This document shows, piece by piece, positions 60,821 through 64,000 of a stretch of 64,000 bases of DNA. Under the pieces are notes generated by a model. It saw nothing but the letters and a program-made list of their open reading frames with translations. It had not been told where the DNA came from and made no database searches. A program made the position numbers and the translations under genes. The stretch's first letter is position 1, and each line of letters opens with the position of its first letter. The DNA comes from an uncultured Bacteroidales bacterium (GTDB lineage Bacteria; Bacteroidota; Bacteroidia; Bacteroidales; Marinilabiliaceae): NCBI GenBank assembly GCA_937892255.1, contig CALAUL010000049.1, positions 10,349 through 74,348 on the forward strand, written 5' to 3'.

Positions 60821-61543
60821 ATGAAAATTGCTCTCATAGGATATGGAAAAATGGGTAAGGCTATTGAACGTATCGCCTTATCTCGTGGTCATCAGATAGT
60901 ATGTAAGATTGACATCACCGAATCAGGCTCTTTCGACTCTCCCGAGTTCGCCTCGGCCGACGTCGCTATTGAGTTTACAACTCCTCAGACTGCTTACGAC
61001 AACTATATCAAGGCTTTCGAACATAACGTGCCCGTCGTTTCCGGTACTACAGGCTGGCTCGACAAACTTTGCGACATCAAACAACGTTGCGCCGACGGAA
61101 AACAGACGTTTTTCTATACTTCCAACTTCTCCCTCGGTGTCAATATCTTCTTCGCTATCAACCGTCAACTCGCTAAGATAATGAACGGCTATGACTCCTA
61201 CAATGTCGAAATGTCAGAGACTCACCACATACACAAGCTCGACGCTCCCTCAGGTACCGCTATTTCTCTCGCCGAAGGTGTTATCGACAACCTCGACCGT
61301 AAGAACTCTTGGTCTCTCGCTCCCGAACAGCGTCCCGATGCCGTCACTATAACAGCCTACCGCGAAGGCGAAGTGCCGGGTATTCACACCGTGAAATATG
61401 AGTCAGAATTCGACTTCATAGAGATTACTCATAATGCCAAGACGCGCGACAGCTTCGCCTTTGGTGCTGTCCTCGCTGCAGAGTTTACCTGCGGAAAGAA
61501 GGGCTTCCTCTGTGAAAAAGACCTCTACAATTTCAATATCTAA
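60821..61543 (+). CDS. dapB: 4-hydroxy-tetrahydrodipicolinate reductase
   Basis: 240 aa of the lysine/diaminopimelate pathway. Nucleotide-binding IGYGKMGKAIE at 5-15, VVSGTTGW, and the catalytic ETHHIHKLDAPSGTA. Four nt before the signal peptidase gene, with which it is usually linked in Bacteroidota. Confidence 0.96.
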   Translation: MKIALIGYGKMGKAIERIALSRGHQIVCKIDITESGSFDSPEFASADVAIEFTTPQTAYDNYIKAFEHNVPVVSGTTGWLDKLCDIKQRCADGKQTFFYTSNFSLGVNIFFAINRQLAKIMNGYDSYNVEMSETHHIHKLDAPSGTAISLAEGVIDNLDRKNSWSLAPEQRPDAVTITAYREGEVPGIHTVKYESEFDFIEITHNAKTRDSFAFGAVLAAEFTCGKKGFLCEKDLYNFNI

Positions 61544-61547
61544 TACC

Positions 61548-62987
61548 ATGAGAAAGATTAACTTCAAAGAGGTCTCTACTTGGAGATGGATAAAGGGTGT
61601 CTTCTATACTCTCATCTTTATCCTCTGTGTGGTGTGGATAGGCAACTACTGGCTTCTCTTGGGTACGCCTATCGTCTTCGACATGTGTATCACTTGTATC
61701 ATTCCTTGGGACTTCTGGAAGCGTCGTAAAGATGGCAAGAAGCCTTCATCTCTCGTTGAGTGGATTGACGCCCTCGTCTTCGCCCTCATAGCTGTATATT
61801 TCATTAACCTCTTCTTGTTCCAAAACTACAAGATTCCTACCTCTTCGCTCGAGAAGTCTCTCCTCGTCGGTGACCACCTATATGTCTCTAAGGTAAGCTA
61901 CGGACCGCGTATGCCTAATACGCCCATCTTCTTCCCTCTGGCACAAAATACGTTGCCTATACTCAACTGTAAGTCTTACCTCGACTGGCCTATGTGGGAC
62001 TACAAACGCCTCAAAGGTCTCGGCTCCGTAGAACGTAACGATATCGTTGTCTTTAACTTCCCCGCAGGCGATACTGTGTGTCTGGCCATGACAAACCCCG
62101 ACTACTATAGCATTATCCTCGGCGAAGGTCTTAACTATGTCATGCAAAACCGCGATGTACTCAAGGGACGCTCTTTCGAGACTTCTTGGGAACGCAACGC
62201 TTTCCTTCGCGAATATGGTCGTAAGAGAGTGCAAAATTCACCCGTACTCTCCGACATCGTATGGCGTCCCGTAGATAAACGCGACTGCTACGTCAAACGT
62301 TGCATAGCTCTCCCGGGCGACACCTTAGAGATTCGACACAACGCTATTTATATCAATGGCAAACTCTCGCCCGATGCTCCCGATGTGCAACATGTGTACA
62401 AGGTGCAAACCAATGGCGTGCTGCTCAATGATAAGTTCTTCGAGTCGCTCGGTATCTCCAACGACGACAGAGCAAGCGCAGGCATAGGCCCTATGTATTA
62501 CCTCCCTCTCACAGCCGAAAAAGCAGAGAAGGTCAAGACTATGCCCGTCATAACAAGCATCGAGATTGAAGATGACGCCCCCGACTCTACAGGTCTTAAC
62601 CTATTCCCTTTCAGTCAGGATTACCCTTGGAGCCGCGACAACTACGGACCTCTGTGGATGCCTAAAGCCGGCACTACCGTAAGCCTCGACTACAAAAACG
62701 CTGTGCTCTACGAACGTATCATCACAGCCTACGAGGGACATTCTCTCGATGTCAGAGGTAAAGAGGTCTATGTTGACGGACAACTCACAACAGAATACAC
62801 TTTCGCCCAAGATTACTACTTCATGCTCGGCGACAATCGTCATAAGTCTGCCGACTCTCGTTACTGGGGCTTCGTGCCCGAAGATCATATCGTGGGCAAA
62901 CCTATCCTCGTATGGCTCTCACTCGACCCCGACAAATCGTTGTTTAACAGCATACGCTGGGACAGATTTTTTAAGATGATAGAGTAG
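61548..62987 (+). CDS. lepB: Signal peptidase I (long Bacteroidota type)
   Basis: 479 aa from ATG 61548; the frame is open into dapB but that part is not coding. N-terminal helices (about 12-50 and 66-90), catalytic Ser in YKIPTSSLEKSLLVGD, catalytic Lys in DCYVKRCIALPGDTL, and MLGDNRHKSADSRYWGFVPE. The longer insert between Ser and Lys boxes is typical of the phylum's main signal peptidase. Confidence 0.95.
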   Translation: MRKINFKEVSTWRWIKGVFYTLIFILCVVWIGNYWLLLGTPIVFDMCITCIIPWDFWKRRKDGKKPSSLVEWIDALVFALIAVYFINLFLFQNYKIPTSSLEKSLLVGDHLYVSKVSYGPRMPNTPIFFPLAQNTLPILNCKSYLDWPMWDYKRLKGLGSVERNDIVVFNFPAGDTVCLAMTNPDYYSIILGEGLNYVMQNRDVLKGRSFETSWERNAFLREYGRKRVQNSPVLSDIVWRPVDKRDCYVKRCIALPGDTLEIRHNAIYINGKLSPDAPDVQHVYKVQTNGVLLNDKFFESLGISNDDRASAGIGPMYYLPLTAEKAEKVKTMPVITSIEIEDDAPDSTGLNLFPFSQDYPWSRDNYGPLWMPKAGTTVSLDYKNAVLYERIITAYEGHSLDVRGKEVYVDGQLTTEYTFAQDYYFMLGDNRHKSADSRYWGFVPEDHIVGKPILVWLSLDPDKSLFNSIRWDRFFKMIE

Positions 62988-63033
62988 CCGACATCTCCCC
63001 ACGCAAGGGACGTCGCTACACTGCTATAACATC

Positions 63034-63066
63034 AAGGGACACTCCGCAGAGTGCCCCTTCTTCTTT
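63034..63066 (+). terminator. Terminator of dapB-lepB
   Basis: AAGGGACACTC (63034-63044), loop CGCA, GAGTGCCCCTT (63049-63059), one A/C mismatch; then CTTCTTT. Confidence 0.75.
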
Positions 63067-63601
63067 GCCCTTTGAGCATCCCCGAGACAATAAATCTCTG
63101 TATCTCTTTTTCTTTTCCTTATATCTCGCATTTCTCACTCCCTACTTATTATATTCAATCTCCTTTTCCCTTTCTCTCCCTTTTTTTCATATTTTTCTCT
63201 GCCGCATATCTCACTCTCCTCTGCCTCTCTTCATCTTGGCTATGCTTGCCGCCTTTGCCACATTCTGTACCCTCGACGTGTACCTCGACTGGAACACTTT
63301 CGGTCTGCTCATCGGAGACCATGAGTGGGCCAAATATACCGTCATAGGAGGTTGGAGCCTTACCGCCGAACAACTTTATATTGGCATTACCCGCTTGTCA
63401 TATCCTTTCCACATAGGCCTTATCATCTCTCGCTTGGGAAAGACCATAAAACTAAAAGGTTGCTTCATGTGGGCGGATAGCTGTTCCGCCCAAACAGAGC
63501 AATGTTTGCAATGGGTTTTTCTTTGGTTATTGTCCGCTGTGCGCGGGGCACATACTTTTTTTTCACTACGTTCAAACGCAGGCGGAACTGTGCGGATATA
63601 A
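63065..63601 (+). CDS. Possible small membrane protein, probably truncated or broken
   Basis: Open frame of 178 codons without a clear start. Residues from the ATG at 63242 (MLAAFATFCTLDVYLDWNTF...GWSLTAEQLYIGITRLSYP) read like genuine protein with two or three hydrophobic segments up to TIKLK near 63455; beyond that the frame runs into repeat-like non-coding sequence. The part before 63242 is a pyrimidine-rich stretch that translates into Leu/Phe/Ser. I cannot assign a family; a gene cut by the repeat is a reasonable reading. Confidence 0.35.
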   Translation: MPFEHPRDNKSLYLFFFSLYLAFLTPYLLYSISFSLSLPFFHIFLCRISHSPLPLFILAMLAAFATFCTLDVYLDWNTFGLLIGDHEWAKYTVIGGWSLTAEQLYIGITRLSYPFHIGLIISRLGKTIKLKGCFMWADSCSAQTEQCLQWVFLWLLSAVRGAHTFFSLRSNAGGTVRI

Positions 63602-63880
63602 ACAGCACCGCCTGCGCCTGAGCGAAGCGAAGAAAATGTGGGCAAAAAGAGTTTTCTGTATTAATTAGCCACTGTGCGTGGGGCACTCACTTTTCTGTAC
63701 AAACAGAAAAGTAAGCAAAAGAATTGCCGCACGGACGCCCTTTAGCTAAAAATTGACTCCAAAATACTAACCCCGCCAAACTCGCTGCGCTCAGACAATG
63801 CCGAGTTCTTAACGTATTTCAAAACCAATTTTCTTCACGCACAGGGCTGAAAGGTGCGGAGAAAGTTACCAAGCATAATT
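63460..63880. repeat. Dispersed-repeat-like intergenic segment
   Basis: Contains two related stretches, CCGCTGTGCGCGGGGCACA (63529-63547) and CCACTGTGCGTGGGGCACT (63669-63687), and a perfect 10-bp inverted repeat ACTTTTCTGT (63689-63698)/ACAGAAAAGT (63703-63712). No coding potential. It resembles the repeated non-coding sequences scattered in Bacteroidota genomes, which needs a genome search. Confidence 0.5.
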
Positions 63881-63900
63881 GTTGGTGTTAGTGTCGGGAG

Positions 63901-63999
63901 ATTGAAGGGGTATTGAATTGGAATTGAACGGTGTTTGAATGAGATTTGAACGGTGTTTGAGTAGGATTTGAATAGGTATTAAATGGAAATTCAATAGAG
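63901..63999. repeat. Nine-unit degenerate 11-bp tandem array
   Basis: Exact 11-nt periodicity: ATTGAAGGGGT, ATTGAATTGGA, ATTGAACGGTG, TTTGAATGAGA, TTTGAACGGTG, TTTGAGTAGGA, TTTGAATAGGT, ATTAAATGGAA, ATTCAATAGAG. Consensus WTTGAANNGRN. May continue past the window edge. Confidence 0.85.
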
Positions 64000-64000
64000 C

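Noticed and set aside
61434..61547. Extension of signal peptidase into dapB
   Set aside because: It overlaps the conserved dapB 3' end in another frame; ATG 61548 gives the normal N-terminus.
1..64000. CRISPR arrays, IS elements, prophage genes, tRNA or rRNA genes
   Set aside because: No spaced identical direct repeats, transposase, integrase, phage structural genes or cloverleaf-type sequences other than tmRNA were found.

Overview
The window comes from a Bacteroidales-type Bacteroidota chromosome. The signs are: promoter -7 elements of the form TAnnTTTG in front of many genes, a tmRNA encoding the tag GETNYALAA, Na+-translocating NADH:quinone reductase, lipoproteins with N-terminal Cys boxes, and families typical of the phylum (DUF3078, DUF4369, DUF5686, NVEALA, 6-bladed beta-propeller lipoproteins, DAHP synthase fused to chorismate mutase). 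No rRNA, tRNA, IS element, prophage or CRISPR array was seen.

Layout. 1-3669: 3' end of the nqr operon (nqrB end, nqrC, D, E, F) and its terminator. 3670-7713: an AT-rich restriction-modification island of DpnII type (Dam-class methylase, GATC endonuclease, an unrecognised 180-aa protein, a second beta-class methylase with an extra C-terminal region), preceded by a short 11-bp-phased repeat. 7858-24909: housekeeping and envelope genes (RidA-like protein, ResB/CcsA cytochrome c assembly, EamA transporter, DUF3078 protein, MscS channel, HAD phosphatase, glutamyl-Q tRNA synthetase, LptF/G permease, DUF5686 protein, Ca2+/Na+ exchanger, tmRNA, nadD-gmk-yicC, ClC channel). 25130-29358: an aromatic amino acid operon (prephenate dehydratase, aminotransferase, DAHP synthase/chorismate mutase, prephenate dehydrogenase) headed by a 20-codon leader peptide with three Tyr and five Phe codons and a terminator, that is, a transcription attenuator. 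29713-46735: rubrerythrin, rhodanese lipoprotein, ispE, two successive SpoIIE-type phosphatases plus a small unknown protein, engB, a GHL10-type glycosidase, a DUF4369 lipoprotein, amidase, lipase, metallophosphoesterase, ComEC-like protein and phosphoglucomutase.

47043-55932 is a visibly AT-rich accessory island between pgm and trpS, all on the minus strand. It holds two copies of a three-gene cassette (NVEALA-family exported peptide, 6-bladed beta-propeller lipoprotein, membrane-anchored thioredoxin-like protein), then a frameshifted discoidin-like lipoprotein gene, a second signal peptidase I and an O-antigen-ligase-like protein with TPRs. Both NVEALA genes lie behind about 205 bp of nearly identical upstream DNA that differs in a homopolymer (A15 against A10) and in the promoter boxes. 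This is the best candidate in the window for an undescribed system: a secreted cysteine-containing peptide with dedicated envelope partners.

56175-60670 is a minus-strand housekeeping run (trkA, ruvX, def, dnaN, trpS in transcription order). It is divergent from dapB-lepB (60821-62987). The last kilobase is mostly non-coding: a pyrimidine-rich stretch, a possible broken small membrane protein, a dispersed-repeat-like segment and a nine-unit 11-bp periodic array that reaches the window edge.

Several genes have a -7 element only 4-8 nt from the start codon, so leaderless or nearly leaderless transcripts are predicted.
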